A stretch of 64,000 nt of DNA from Flavobacteriales bacterium (lineage in GTDB: Bacteria > Bacteroidota > Bacteroidia > UBA10329): positions 62,001 to 126,000 of the forward strand of contig JACJZQ010000010.1 in NCBI GenBank assembly GCA_020635495.1. The letters run 5' to 3'. A model generated the notes under the pieces. It saw only the letters and a list, made by a program, of their open reading frames with translations, ran no database searches and was not told where the DNA came from. Made by a program: the position numbers and the translations under genes. Shown in pieces: positions 24,359 to 33,744 of the stretch; within the stretch, counting starts at the first letter, position 1; every line of letters starts with the position of its first letter.

Positions 24359-26095
24359 TTATCTAGAAACCAATACTTTGAATGTGGTTGAAGACTGGTC
24401 TTCGAAAGTCAGTCGGAAAGTGTGCAATCCGCTGCTCAAACCAGTAACATCCAATTGAAGGTTGCTGCTTTTTTGGCAAACATTCTCAGACATTACCAAC
24501 GCACCTGTAACATCATAAACTTCAACCAAAAGGTCTCCGTTCAACTGTACTCCCAACGGAATGTTGATCATGTCAACTGTTGGGTTCGGGTAAGGAGTAA
24601 CATCCAATGCCTCCACATCGTCAGCAATTCCGTTGATAAGCTCCAAGTTTGCAACAAGTGCCGGAACATTTTCACTACCGAAACCAGCGGCATACCATTG
24701 TCCTCCATCAATGTCATTCAGTGGAAAGAAGATTTCGTCTGGATATGAGTCATACGTTACGTTGTAGTCAATTCCACCATCAACACCTAAGAACATATCG
24801 TCCGTAAAGATGGTGGCGCATGCCAAGTATTTCTGATCACTGATCAGCTCTACAGGCTCTGAGAACGTATGTGTCACAAACTCGCCCTGAAGGTCATCTG
24901 CGTAATCATAGAATTCGTTATCTGTCAATTCTACCAGATCGGTGAAAGAAACAGTGGTTGTAATTGGGTCGTTCCATTCGTAAACAGCTAACTGAACAGC
25001 CTCTCCCGTCAACGGAAAATCGTTGGTCAATGTGCTGAACGTGATTCCAGTTACCTGCATTAGGTCTGCGGCTTCAGAATCGAACGCAATACACCATTCG
25101 AACTCCGTTCCATCAGCCGGACGAAGTCCACTTACACCCTGTGGTCCGTCAACTGGGTCAACACGGCTTTTGGAGTAATAACCTTCGTCATTGATCCAGA
25201 AAGTGGCCACAACCGAATTGTCAATCGGAAGGTCGTCTGTAGCATCAGAAACCATTGTATAGGTCATGGTATAGAAACCTGCTTGGTATCCATTTTCAGA
25301 GTAATCGTTCAGCGTCACGAACAAACTATCTCCAGCAGGAATGTTCTCACCACTTGATGATTCGTTGTAAACCTCTGTTCCGTCTCTGTCGATAGAAACA
25401 GAAAGAATCGCATTCACAGCTTCGGAAGAACCGTAGTTGAAGATCCACGCACCAACTGGAACAGTGAAGTCTGAGCTACTTTGTGCGAACGTTGAAGGCA
25501 ATGAGGCAGCATTGGCCATTCCGATATGCGGCTTGTATGCACCGATGTTGTTGGTGAACACGCCATTCGGGTTGCCAATGAAGATCTCAACACCACCTGC
25601 TGCAATAGAATCGGCAAGAACAGCTCCTGTAGCATCACTCACAAACACGGTTGGAATGGTAACGGCTGTGGCACTATCGCCAGCAAGCATGTTTACTAAG
25701 TTACCCGGCTCGTTGTTCACAATAACACATCCCACAGCACCAGCAGCCTGTGCCTGATATGCTTTAAGCGAGAAGTTACAACCACCTCTGTAGATGAATG
25801 CAATTTTTCCAGTCACTTCAGATGTGTTAACGATCGGTCCGCAGCAAGCTGAATCTCCAGCTGCACCAAGCGGACCGTTAAAAGTTCCGTCATCAAAACC
25901 CCAAGCAGCTTCAGCCTGAACATAAGTTGAACTCAGGTCAGCACCCCAGCCATCGGCAGAGTAGGAGTCTGTAAAATCGTATGTGCCGGCAAGGTTACTT
26001 GGTTCTTGAACCAAGAAAAGAGATTGCGCAAACGTGCCACCGGCAAACAGCACCAACGCGAATGTTGAATAGATTAAACGTAGATTTTTCATCAT
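24359..26095 (-). CDS. PA-domain secreted protein with T9SS type-A tail (copy 2)
   Basis: A 578-residue paralogue of the gene at 22528 with the same order of parts: signal peptide (MMKNLRLIYSTFALVLFAGG), SLFLVQEPSNLAGTYDFTDS, PA domain (KIAFIYRGGCNFSLKAYQAQ, GAVGCVIVNNEP, TVFVSDATGAVLADS), beta-rich middle (WIFNYGSSEAVNAILSVSID) and type-A tail (VTPYPNPTVDMINIPLGVQL). Differences cluster in the PA half, where this copy has a short insert with two adjacent Cys (DSACCGP); the C-terminal half is almost the same, including DNEFYDY and the PVELISDQKYLACATIFTDD block. No peptidase motif is seen. It has its own terminator. A 12-bp palindrome lies upstream. Confidence 0.85.
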   Translation of the reverse strand: MMKNLRLIYSTFALVLFAGGTFAQSLFLVQEPSNLAGTYDFTDSYSADGWGADLSSTYVQAEAAWGFDDGTFNGPLGAAGDSACCGPIVNTSEVTGKIAFIYRGGCNFSLKAYQAQAAGAVGCVIVNNEPGNLVNMLAGDSATAVTIPTVFVSDATGAVLADSIAAGGVEIFIGNPNGVFTNNIGAYKPHIGMANAASLPSTFAQSSSDFTVPVGAWIFNYGSSEAVNAILSVSIDRDGTEVYNESSSGENIPAGDSLFVTLNDYSENGYQAGFYTMTYTMVSDATDDLPIDNSVVATFWINDEGYYSKSRVDPVDGPQGVSGLRPADGTEFEWCIAFDSEAADLMQVTGITFSTLTNDFPLTGEAVQLAVYEWNDPITTTVSFTDLVELTDNEFYDYADDLQGEFVTHTFSEPVELISDQKYLACATIFTDDMFLGVDGGIDYNVTYDSYPDEIFFPLNDIDGGQWYAAGFGSENVPALVANLELINGIADDVEALDVTPYPNPTVDMINIPLGVQLNGDLLVEVYDVTGALVMSENVCQKSSNLQLDVTGLSSGLHTFRLTFEDQSSTTFKVLVSR

Positions 26096-26147
26096 GTAGG
26101 TTTATTTGAATGTTACGCGAATTTAAAGTCTCAAGACCGATAATCAT

Positions 26148-26159
26148 AACCGATCGGTT
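26148..26159. promoter_or_regulatory. 12-bp palindrome, possible operator
   Basis: AACCGATCGGTT is a perfect palindrome about 53 bases upstream of the PA copy 2 start; an extra half-site ACCGAT lies at 26137-26142. It could bind a dimeric regulator, but nothing else supports this. Confidence 0.3.
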
Positions 26160-26199
26160 CGCAAAATTGACTTTCGTCAAGAAGAATGCGTTGAGAACG

Positions 26200-26904
26200 T
26201 CAGAAATCCTCTGGGCCAACCTTCTGCAAGGTGTCTACCACATAGCCTTTTTCGCACTTCAGTGTTCGGGCAGGATGCTTCTCGAAAAATGAATAATTGT
26301 GCGTAGCCATCAGCACAGATGTTCCTGTTTTGGTAATGTCTACCATCAACTGAAAAATACCTTCAGATGTTTCCGGGTCGAGGTTTCCGGTGGGCTCATC
26401 GGCCAGAATAACTTCCGGATGATTGATCAATGCACGGGCAATGGCCACACGTTGCTGCTCACCACCAGAAAGTTGGTTGGGCATTTTGAATTTCGATTCG
26501 AGCGTGATGTCCACCAACTGCAGAACCTCATCCACACGAGCATTCATCTTGTCCTTGTCGCTCCAACCTGTTGCTTCCATCACAAACTTCAGGTTCTTCT
26601 CAACCGAGCGGTCTGTCAATAACTGAAAATCCTGAAAAACGATACCGAGCTTTCTTCTCAGAAAAGGAATTTCCTTTTGCTCAATGCCAGCCAAAGCGTG
26701 CCCAGCAACATAACCTTCGCCTTCTCTTAGCGGGAGATCAGCATAGAGCGTTCTCAAGAGGCTACTTTTTCCAGCACCCGTTCTACCGATAAGGTAAATG
26801 AACTCGCCTTTGTCAACTGCAAACGAAACCTTGTTCAGCACCACGTTGTCGCGGATGTAAACGGTAACGTCCGAAAGCTGGATTATATGGTCTTGGTTTT
26901 CCAT
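26200..26904 (-). CDS. ftsE: Cell-division ABC ATPase FtsE
   Basis: A 234-residue ABC ATPase which, with FtsX, controls peptidoglycan hydrolases at the septum. Walker A is GRTGAGKS (residues 40-47), the Q-loop is FQDFQLL, the signature is LSGGEQQR (145-152), Walker B is VILADEPTGNLD (165-176), and the His switch lies in MATHNYSF. The opening IIQLSDVTVYIRDNVVLNKV and the phrase FIYLIGRTGAGKSSLLRTLY are characteristic of FtsE rather than other LolD/MacB-like ATPases. No ftsX lies next to it, which I recall is normal for Bacteroidota. Its 3' flank holds the 12-bp palindrome. Confidence 0.88.
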   Translation of the reverse strand: MENQDHIIQLSDVTVYIRDNVVLNKVSFAVDKGEFIYLIGRTGAGKSSLLRTLYADLPLREGEGYVAGHALAGIEQKEIPFLRRKLGIVFQDFQLLTDRSVEKNLKFVMEATGWSDKDKMNARVDEVLQLVDITLESKFKMPNQLSGGEQQRVAIARALINHPEVILADEPTGNLDPETSEGIFQLMVDITKTGTSVLMATHNYSFFEKHPARTLKCEKGYVVDTLQKVGPEDF

Positions 26905-27017
26905 GAGGCTGCGCCAAAGTTAGTAGAGTAGTTTCGAGTTGCAAGCCTCAAGCGACAAGTTGGTTTATTGCACAGAGAATGAAATGAGAAATGGAGTTTC
27001 ACAAAGTTTACCACCGC

Positions 27018-27065
27018 GTCATTTCGAGTGATTTTTGACGGAGAAGAAAAATTGTATCGAGAAGT
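27018..27065 (+). repeat. Intergenic repeat copy 4
   Basis: A 48-base element starting GTCATTTCGAGTGATTTTTG and ending GTATCGAGAAGT, matching the 13498 copy along its length. It lies in the gap between ftsE and the type-A protein (26905-27147), which otherwise shows no gene. Confidence 0.75.
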
Positions 27066-27147
27066 TTGTGTGAAAGCGTAGGGTGAGGCTCTCGAACTCT
27101 AAAGGGTTGGCCTACGCTGTACCCTTCGAGTGCCTCAGGATACGGCC

Positions 27148-28611
27148 TCAATGCTGCACTACCAACCGCTGCGTACTTCGAACTCCTTTTTGATTGAAGA
27201 CAGAAACCAAATACACGCCATTCGGCCAGCCCGAAACGTCCAATTCCATCGTGCTTTTCTGAGCGGAGCGAGGAACCTCATTGCAAACAGTTCTCCCCAA
27301 AACATCCGTAACCAAAACCTCAAAGTCTTCTTGCTGCTTCAATTGAATTTGAACCGTTTCCGTTGCTGGGTTGGGGTAGAGGTTGAGGGAAACTTCGAAT
27401 GTTTCATCGATCCCAACCATTAGTGGCTGGCCACATTCCACCCCTCCCAGCCTTAGGAACGTATAGTACCTGTAGTAGTAGGCGAACCACCCACAGTAAG
27501 AATCATCTTGGTTCCAGTAATTATATACAAAACCAATGTAGGGAGCGAACCGATATTCTTCTCCAAGACATTCAGATGGAGGAGCATGTATTGTAACCGT
27601 TGGGTAAAAGCAGCTGTCGTTGGTATTTATCAAATTGGATTGTCCATAGGCATAAATGGATTCATTTTCCCTAGGCATTAAATCCTCGTTGTATAGCGCC
27701 CAATAGATTGGTCCAAAGGTGTCAGGAAGTGGCTCGTAAATAATATCACTTGTCGAAGATTGGAGCCCAGAGTAATATGTGTTTCGAAGTATGGTTGCCG
27801 TAATTTGACCACTTGTGCTGTCTACACTCACATCCAGCACAGATTCAGATGATGGGCCGTTGATTCCATAGCAAGGAACGCCATACGATTCGCAGCTTGC
27901 TATGTGATAAAACCCGTCTCCAATCGTTGGTGCTGGACGGATTTTGCCATTCGCTGAATACCCAGGTGAATAACGATTTATGGTATTTGGGTCAATTCGA
28001 AAAACTGGAGTCGTGTCGTTAGGGAACTTTTCGAAGTCAACTGTTTTTCTAATTCCGTTATTCTTGTATAACTCAAGCTTCGCTCCGCTCCAGACAAGAG
28101 CCCCGTTGAAGTATTTAGTAAACGCTAGGGTCTTTACAGAATCTGCTATCCAGTTATCATCAGCCCATCCAATTTCTGTCACTTTACCAACTAATGAGTC
28201 TCCTGCTTGACTTGAATAAGCCAGCCATTCCTGGTACAATGGAGCTGAATGCTCAATTCTTACGCTATCACCGCTGTATTGGTAAAACCAACTGGTACCC
28301 GATGATTCAACTCTCGTTGCTGTTCCATTCCAGTTTGGAGAAATCCACCATATAGAATTAAAATTGCCGTTTTCAGCTGCAGTATCACGAGCAATTGAAT
28401 AGTTGTAATAGATGGTGTCTCCATTCGAATGAATGTCGATTGAGTCGATTCTTGTTCCCCACATATTGGCGATTTCTTCCCAATTGTAAGGGGTTGGATA
28501 TGGTGTCTCCTGATAAAACACCTGCAACGAATTAATGTTAATCGGCTGGTAATTCTGGCCAACAGAAACAGCGCTGAAGAGGAGAAAAAGAAAACCGAAC
28601 AGGGCACGCAT
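27148..28611 (-). CDS. Secreted protein of unknown function with T9SS type-A tail
   Basis: A 487-residue secreted protein. The signal peptide MRALFGFLFLLFSAVSVG is followed by ~390 residues that I cannot assign. They are rich in Tyr, Trp, Asn and Ser and look like an all-beta secreted domain (NYQPININSLQVFYQ, TIYYNYSIARD, WISPNWNGTATRVESSG, CYGINGPSSESVLDVSVD). A possible disulphide cluster lies near residues 370-395 (CFYPTVTIHAPPSECLGE, DDSYCGWF). The last ~75 residues (NLYPNPATETVQIQLKQQED) are the Por-secretion sorting domain, so export through the type IX system is expected. The candidate -7 element leaves almost no leader. Confidence 0.8.
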   Translation of the reverse strand: MRALFGFLFLLFSAVSVGQNYQPININSLQVFYQETPYPTPYNWEEIANMWGTRIDSIDIHSNGDTIYYNYSIARDTAAENGNFNSIWWISPNWNGTATRVESSGTSWFYQYSGDSVRIEHSAPLYQEWLAYSSQAGDSLVGKVTEIGWADDNWIADSVKTLAFTKYFNGALVWSGAKLELYKNNGIRKTVDFEKFPNDTTPVFRIDPNTINRYSPGYSANGKIRPAPTIGDGFYHIASCESYGVPCYGINGPSSESVLDVSVDSTSGQITATILRNTYYSGLQSSTSDIIYEPLPDTFGPIYWALYNEDLMPRENESIYAYGQSNLINTNDSCFYPTVTIHAPPSECLGEEYRFAPYIGFVYNYWNQDDSYCGWFAYYYRYYTFLRLGGVECGQPLMVGIDETFEVSLNLYPNPATETVQIQLKQQEDFEVLVTDVLGRTVCNEVPRSAQKSTMELDVSGWPNGVYLVSVFNQKGVRSTQRLVVQH

Positions 28612-28615
28612 ATAC

Positions 28616-28623
28616 CAAAGCTA
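28616..28623 (-). promoter_or_regulatory. Candidate -7 element for the type-A protein at 27148
   Basis: On the minus strand TAGCTTTG (28623-28616) matches TAnnTTTG and ends four bases before the ATG at 28611. No -33 TTTG is present. A direct repeat GCTAACTATTC (28620-28630 and 28648-28658) overlaps it. Confidence 0.3.
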
Positions 28624-28799
28624 ACTATTCCATGCTGGCTTTGGCCGCTAACTATTCGCTGGTCGTTTCCCGATAGTTATAGGGACACTCTTCGCTCCGA
28701 TAGTCAACACGCACGCGTTAATAAGTATTGCGTTGGCCGATTTTGGCGGGCTGGCATCAAGATAATTTAGCACAGATGACTTCGCTGCAAAGTAGTGTG

Positions 28800-31700
28800 A
28801 TGAAACGTGTGCTGTCGGTTCTGTTGGTGGTTGCTGCAAGTGGTCAGCTTTTGGCGCAGCGCGTAGCCAGCGATGTTGACCCTCTACGCGAGTATTCGGT
28901 CGGGTTGGAATTGTATCAGAAGCAGAAGTTTGCGGCTTCGCAAGAACGCTTTGATGTGGCTTTGGCCCATGTCCGTGACCTGCCAAGCATCCAACAGGAA
29001 AATGCTAAGTATTATCAGGCGTCATCGGCTTTGCAACTCTTTAACAAGGATGGCGAAACGCTGATGCAGGGTTTCATCAAGTCGCATCCCGAGCATCCGA
29101 TGGTCAATCAAGGCAATTTTGAGTTGGCCAAGTATTATTTCACCAAGAAGCGTTACCACTCAGTTCTGGAGCAGTTGGCGTTGGTGGATCCACAGGACCT
29201 CGACAAGAAATTTTTGGAGGAATATTACTTCAAGAAGGGTTATTCGCATTTCCAGCAGGAGGAATATGACGAGTCGAAAGCGGCCCTGTCTAAGGTGTTG
29301 GCTGATGGCAAAAAGTATCGCTCGCCAGCGTTGTATTACAGTTCGTACATCCTCTATCGCGAAGGGCAGAACGAAGCGGCTTTAGCTGGTTTCAAGGAGC
29401 TGGAAGATGATAAGCTCTTCGGGAAAGTTGCACCGTTTTACGTATTGCAGATCCATTATCGCCAAGGGCGAAATGAAGAGGTTTTGGATTACGGAGCCAA
29501 ACTTTTGGAGAAGGATTACTCAGAAAGCAAAAGCGGAGAGATCCACCGGATGATGGGTGAGGCGTATTTCAATTTGGGTCGCTACGCAGAAGCCATTCCT
29601 GAGATGGAAATTGCTATTTCTGAACTGGGCGGTAACCGTGATGACCGCTACAAATTGGCGTATGCCTCTTATCGCGGTGGCGATTTTCAGAAAGCCATCA
29701 CGTACTTCCAGCAGATAACAGGCGAGGAAGATGAAATGACGCAATTGGCCTTTTACCACATGGGCGATTGCTACTTGAAACTTGACCAGAAGATGGAAGC
29801 GAGAAGTGCATTCCGTTCGGCTTCCAAGTATGCGTTTGATGAGCAAATTAAGGAGGATGCACTCTTCAATTTCGCCAAAACGGCTTACGAACTTTCGTAC
29901 GACCCGTACAATGAAGCGGTCTCAGCATTCGAAGAATACATTGCCAAAAACCCGAACAGCGAGCGGGTTGATGAAGCCTACGAATTCCTGCTTCAGGTTT
30001 ACCTGACAACCAAGAATTACGAAGCGGCCATTGATGCCATTGATAAGATCAAGCAGAAAACGGAAGGCCAGAAAGCCACCTATCAGCGCATCTGCTACAC
30101 ACGCGCAACGGAGTTGTTTCACGATCTGCGTTTCAAACGTGCGGTACATTATCTGAAGCGTTCAGACAAATTCCCAATTGATCCGAAGATCACTTCGCAA
30201 GCCATTTTCTGGCAGGCCGAAGCTTATGCAAGAATGCGAAAGTGGAAAGCCGCAGAGGAGCATTATAAATTGTTCTTGGATGCGCCTGCGGCAATCGGGT
30301 CAAGAGAGTTTGGCTTGGCGCATTACGGTTTGGCCTACGTTCAGTTTGAAAATGACCAATATGAGCCTGCCATCAACTGGTTCCGCAAGTTTGTTGACTA
30401 TGAGAAGCAGGATTCGCTGCGTGTGAATGATGGCCTACTCAGAATTGCCGATTCATACTATCTGCAAAAGGAGAACAAATTGGCCATTCAATATTATGAC
30501 AAGGCCATCAAGTACAACAAGTTCGATACGGATTACGCCATTTTCCAGATAGCGGTCTGCTATGGGCTGGACGGGCAGAATGCTTCGAAAATCGAGACCA
30601 TGAAAGCGATGCTGGACAATTATCCCGAAACGGATTTTGCCGCAGATGCCAAGTACGAAATTGCCGAGACCTACTTCTTTACCGACAATCCGCAATTGGC
30701 CATTGTCTTTTTCGATAAGGTGATCAAAGAGCATCCGAACTCGCACTACGTTCGCAAGGCCAAACTGAACAAAGGGTTGTTGTTCTACAATCAAAGTGAG
30801 GACGAAGCAGCCATGCCGCTGTTCGAAGATGTGGCGGAGAATTATCCGGCAACCGAAGAGGCAAAAGAAGCCTTGATGAAAATTCAAAAGGTTTACATAG
30901 AACGTGGAGATGTTCCTGGATTTGAAGCGTACGTGGCTGAGAAGAATTTCCCAGACATCACAACTGGTGCACTTGACACCTCTTACTATGAAGCGGCTGA
31001 GTTCATGTTTACGCGTGGCAATTTGGAAGGTGCCATGGCCGAATTCAAAACCTATTTGGATAAGTTTCCTCACGGTTTCTTCGCTCTGAATGCGCATTTC
31101 TATCGTTCGGAAGCAGCGTTGGAACTGAAGCTCTATAACGAAGCCATTGTGGGCTACGATCACATTCTCGAGTTCAAGAAAAACGCCTTCACCGAGCGTT
31201 CGCTGATGGCGGCATCGAGCATCTATTTTTTCCAAGAGAAATATCAGGATGCGTTGCTCCGATTCACCATGTTGGAGGAAGTTGCAGAGGAGGCTGAGAA
31301 CCTTATGAAAGCCCGTGAGGGATTGATGCGCTGCAACTATTTGCTCAACAATTTTGAAGAAGCGCATAAGTACGCCATGAAGCTCAAGCGTTCTGACAAG
31401 GTTCCAGAACGCACGTTGCAGGAAGCCAGTCTGATCTCTGCAAAATGTGCCATGGCGCAGGGCAACTTGAGAATGGCCGAGGAGCGTTTCAAGATGACAT
31501 TGCTTGAGGCAAATAACGAAATAGGAGCAGAGGCGCTCTACAATTTGGCCAACATCCATTACCTCAATGATTCGTTGGAAAAAGCACAGAGCCTCATATT
31601 CGAAATGGTCAATCTCTTCCCGAATTATGCCGAATGGATCACGCGGTCATTCCTGCTGCTGGCAGATGCTTATGTGAAACAGGGAGAAGAGTTCCAGGCT

Positions 31701-31928
31701 AAGCTCACATTGCAAAATCTCATTGACAATTACGATGGCGAACTGCAAGCAGAGGCAAAGCAGAAATTAGCTGAATTGGAGGCTGCTGAACCTGAATTGG
31801 AAGAACGCAAAGACGGGGAAGATTGGGAAGTGCAGTTTGAGCAGGAAGGGAAGGTGAGAGACGACATTTTTGAAGTGGACGAGGACGAGGAATACGAAGA
31901 GTACGAACCAAACTTGGAGGAGGAATGA
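28800..31928 (+). CDS. Large TPR-repeat protein, exported
   Basis: A 1042-residue tetratricopeptide-repeat protein. ATG 28800 is chosen because a signal peptide starts there (MKRVLSVLLVVAASGQLLAQ); starts at 28728 and 28776 only add residues before it. TPR-like helix pairs run over nearly the whole length (YSVGLELYQKQKFAASQERF, YYFKKGYSHFQQEEYDESKA, MGEAYFNLGRYAEAIPEMEI, AKYEIAETYFFTDNPQLAIV). The last ~70 residues are strongly acidic (EVDEDEEYEEYEPNLEEE). It probably acts as a periplasmic or surface-facing scaffold. Its stop overlaps the ATG of the outer-membrane barrel gene (ATGA), so the two products most likely work together. Confidence 0.85.
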   Translation: MKRVLSVLLVVAASGQLLAQRVASDVDPLREYSVGLELYQKQKFAASQERFDVALAHVRDLPSIQQENAKYYQASSALQLFNKDGETLMQGFIKSHPEHPMVNQGNFELAKYYFTKKRYHSVLEQLALVDPQDLDKKFLEEYYFKKGYSHFQQEEYDESKAALSKVLADGKKYRSPALYYSSYILYREGQNEAALAGFKELEDDKLFGKVAPFYVLQIHYRQGRNEEVLDYGAKLLEKDYSESKSGEIHRMMGEAYFNLGRYAEAIPEMEIAISELGGNRDDRYKLAYASYRGGDFQKAITYFQQITGEEDEMTQLAFYHMGDCYLKLDQKMEARSAFRSASKYAFDEQIKEDALFNFAKTAYELSYDPYNEAVSAFEEYIAKNPNSERVDEAYEFLLQVYLTTKNYEAAIDAIDKIKQKTEGQKATYQRICYTRATELFHDLRFKRAVHYLKRSDKFPIDPKITSQAIFWQAEAYARMRKWKAAEEHYKLFLDAPAAIGSREFGLAHYGLAYVQFENDQYEPAINWFRKFVDYEKQDSLRVNDGLLRIADSYYLQKENKLAIQYYDKAIKYNKFDTDYAIFQIAVCYGLDGQNASKIETMKAMLDNYPETDFAADAKYEIAETYFFTDNPQLAIVFFDKVIKEHPNSHYVRKAKLNKGLLFYNQSEDEAAMPLFEDVAENYPATEEAKEALMKIQKVYIERGDVPGFEAYVAEKNFPDITTGALDTSYYEAAEFMFTRGNLEGAMAEFKTYLDKFPHGFFALNAHFYRSEAALELKLYNEAIVGYDHILEFKKNAFTERSLMAASSIYFFQEKYQDALLRFTMLEEVAEEAENLMKAREGLMRCNYLLNNFEEAHKYAMKLKRSDKVPERTLQEASLISAKCAMAQGNLRMAEERFKMTLLEANNEIGAEALYNLANIHYLNDSLEKAQSLIFEMVNLFPNYAEWITRSFLLLADAYVKQGEEFQAKLTLQNLIDNYDGELQAEAKQKLAELEAAEPELEERKDGEDWEVQFEQEGKVRDDIFEVDEDEEYEEYEPNLEEE

Positions 31929-33613
31929 AAAACCTGTGGCAATACTTGGTTCTTGTGATGCTGTTTCCAGCGATTTCGTTGGCGCAGGAAACGGATAACC
32001 TGCCTGACAGCCTGCGGTTTACGATCACAAAGGATTACCGTCCTGTGGCGCGTGATGCTCGCAAAATTCTACCTCAACCAGAGGTTAAACACGACACTGC
32101 AGCGCTAAAAGAAGTTGATTACACGGTTATTCCGAAAACGAAAGAATTGACCTACGAAGCAGAACCGTTGCAGGCGGCACAACTTTCAAATGAGCCCTTG
32201 GCCAAGTTGTACAACGGGTTTGTAAAAGCGGGTTTCGGAAACTACACCATGCCGTTTTTCGAGGCAAGTTTCGGAAGTCTCCGAAGTAAGAAATACCAGG
32301 CTGGGTTCTTTGCGCGTTATCATGCTTCTTTCGCGAAGTTGAATAAGGTGCGAGAGTTCGGTTTTACCGATGCTGGAATCCGTGGTTTCGGGAAGTATTT
32401 CATGAAAGACCATGTACTGAAAGGAGCATTGGAATATGACGTGGATGAGAATTACTATTATGGTTGGGACCTTAATGATGTGACTTTTGACAATGCTTCG
32501 GCCGTAGCGAAAGACAGTTTGCATCAGGTGTTCCATCATGTTGGTCTGGATCTAGATCTGACAGCTATGGATAAGGGCAAGAAACCTCACATTCTGAACG
32601 AGGCGGGCCTGCGCTACAGCTACACCAGAGGAAATTTCCAAGGCCAAGAGCATTATGCGGCTCTTTCAACAGGTGTTGCGTTCAGAATCAAGAAAGAAAC
32701 CATGTTTATTAGAACGGCTTTCGATTATTGGAACTTGGAGCAGGCAAGCAGACAGACCAACAATTTGGTGTGGGGATTACAGCCAACTTTCCGTGCAGAA
32801 CGCGAACGGTGGGCTATTGATCTAGGTGTCGATTTCTCTTTGGATGTGAACGATACCACAACCAAAGTACTGCTATTCCCAATTCTTGATTTCCATTATT
32901 TCTTGGTCAAGGACATGCTACGGTTTTACATCGGGGCTAAAGGAGGTGTGACCAGAAACGGGCTGAGAAGCATTTCGCAGGTCAATCCATATTTCCACAC
33001 CGATCAGGAATTGAGCAATACGTGGGAAAGACTGAATGTGTATGCAGGGTTCAAAGGAAGCATCATCAAGGGCCTTGGTTTCGATGTGTCGATTGCGGAG
33101 GTCATCAACGGGCAGCAGATGTTCTTCGTGAATGATACCAGTCGAGGTCTTGGACATCGATTCATCACCGAATATCATGACACAAGGATCACATGGCTCA
33201 AAGGTGCCATGAGCTACCAGTGGAAGAACAAATTAGAAGTCGTTGCCGAAGCAGAATACCGCTGGTTTGTAATGCCAACCGATAGCATCAAACCTTGGCA
33301 CGAATCACCGTTCAGATTCACATTCTCAGGGAATTACAATCTGAAAGACAAGTTCATTTTCAAGGCTGCGATCAGCGCGTATGGTCCGCGTGTGGCTAGA
33401 GATTTTACAACCGATTCTCTTGGAGTGACCTCCATGACTCCCGTAACGTTGAAAGGCTACGCTGATGCAAGCATTGGCGTAGAGTATCGATACAAGAAGT
33501 GGCTCGGGGCATTCGTTGATTTCCGCAACATTGCAGCCCTCCGTTACGACATCTGGAAACAGTATCAATCACAACGATTCAGCTTCATTGCAGGCCTGCA
33601 TTTCAGCTTCTGA
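31925..33613 (+). CDS. Outer-membrane beta-barrel protein, partner of the TPR protein
   Basis: A 562-residue protein with a signal peptide (LWQYLVLVMLFPAISLA), a ~90-residue periplasmic lead (RFTITKDYRPVARDARKILP, TKELTYEAEPLQAAQ) and then alternating amphipathic strands up to a final Phe (FIAGLHFSF), as in outer-membrane barrels. Strands such as YNGFVKAGFGNYTMPFFEAS and YKKWLGAFVDFRNIAALRYD resemble TonB-receptor barrels, but no plug domain or TonB box is visible. It is translationally coupled to the TPR gene (ATGA). The family is not named to my knowledge. A role in outer-membrane biogenesis or transport is only inferred. Confidence 0.75.
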   Translation: MKNLWQYLVLVMLFPAISLAQETDNLPDSLRFTITKDYRPVARDARKILPQPEVKHDTAALKEVDYTVIPKTKELTYEAEPLQAAQLSNEPLAKLYNGFVKAGFGNYTMPFFEASFGSLRSKKYQAGFFARYHASFAKLNKVREFGFTDAGIRGFGKYFMKDHVLKGALEYDVDENYYYGWDLNDVTFDNASAVAKDSLHQVFHHVGLDLDLTAMDKGKKPHILNEAGLRYSYTRGNFQGQEHYAALSTGVAFRIKKETMFIRTAFDYWNLEQASRQTNNLVWGLQPTFRAERERWAIDLGVDFSLDVNDTTTKVLLFPILDFHYFLVKDMLRFYIGAKGGVTRNGLRSISQVNPYFHTDQELSNTWERLNVYAGFKGSIIKGLGFDVSIAEVINGQQMFFVNDTSRGLGHRFITEYHDTRITWLKGAMSYQWKNKLEVVAEAEYRWFVMPTDSIKPWHESPFRFTFSGNYNLKDKFIFKAAISAYGPRVARDFTTDSLGVTSMTPVTLKGYADASIGVEYRYKKWLGAFVDFRNIAALRYDIWKQYQSQRFSFIAGLHFSF

Positions 33614-33699
33614 AAAAGACTGTGTAAAACTGTACCGTTTTTGTTGATAAAGTCGAGCCGCAATCCCTTTATCCGCGCGGCCTTCAGGGCTAATTTGGG

Positions 33700-33707
33700 T
33701 ATCTTTG
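33700..33707 (+). promoter_or_regulatory. Candidate -7 element for gyrB
   Basis: TATCTTTG fits TAnnTTTG and lies 37 bases before the gyrB GTG, a plausible leader length. The -33 TTTG is not at the usual distance. Confidence 0.4.
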
Positions 33708-33744
33708 AGAGTTGATTTTTCAGAACTAAAAACTGTCCGAAAAA

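Noticed and set aside
30453..31559. A 368-codon minus-strand open frame opposite the TPR protein gene
   Set aside because: It is the antisense shadow of a regular TPR coding frame. No family features, start context or neighbours support it.
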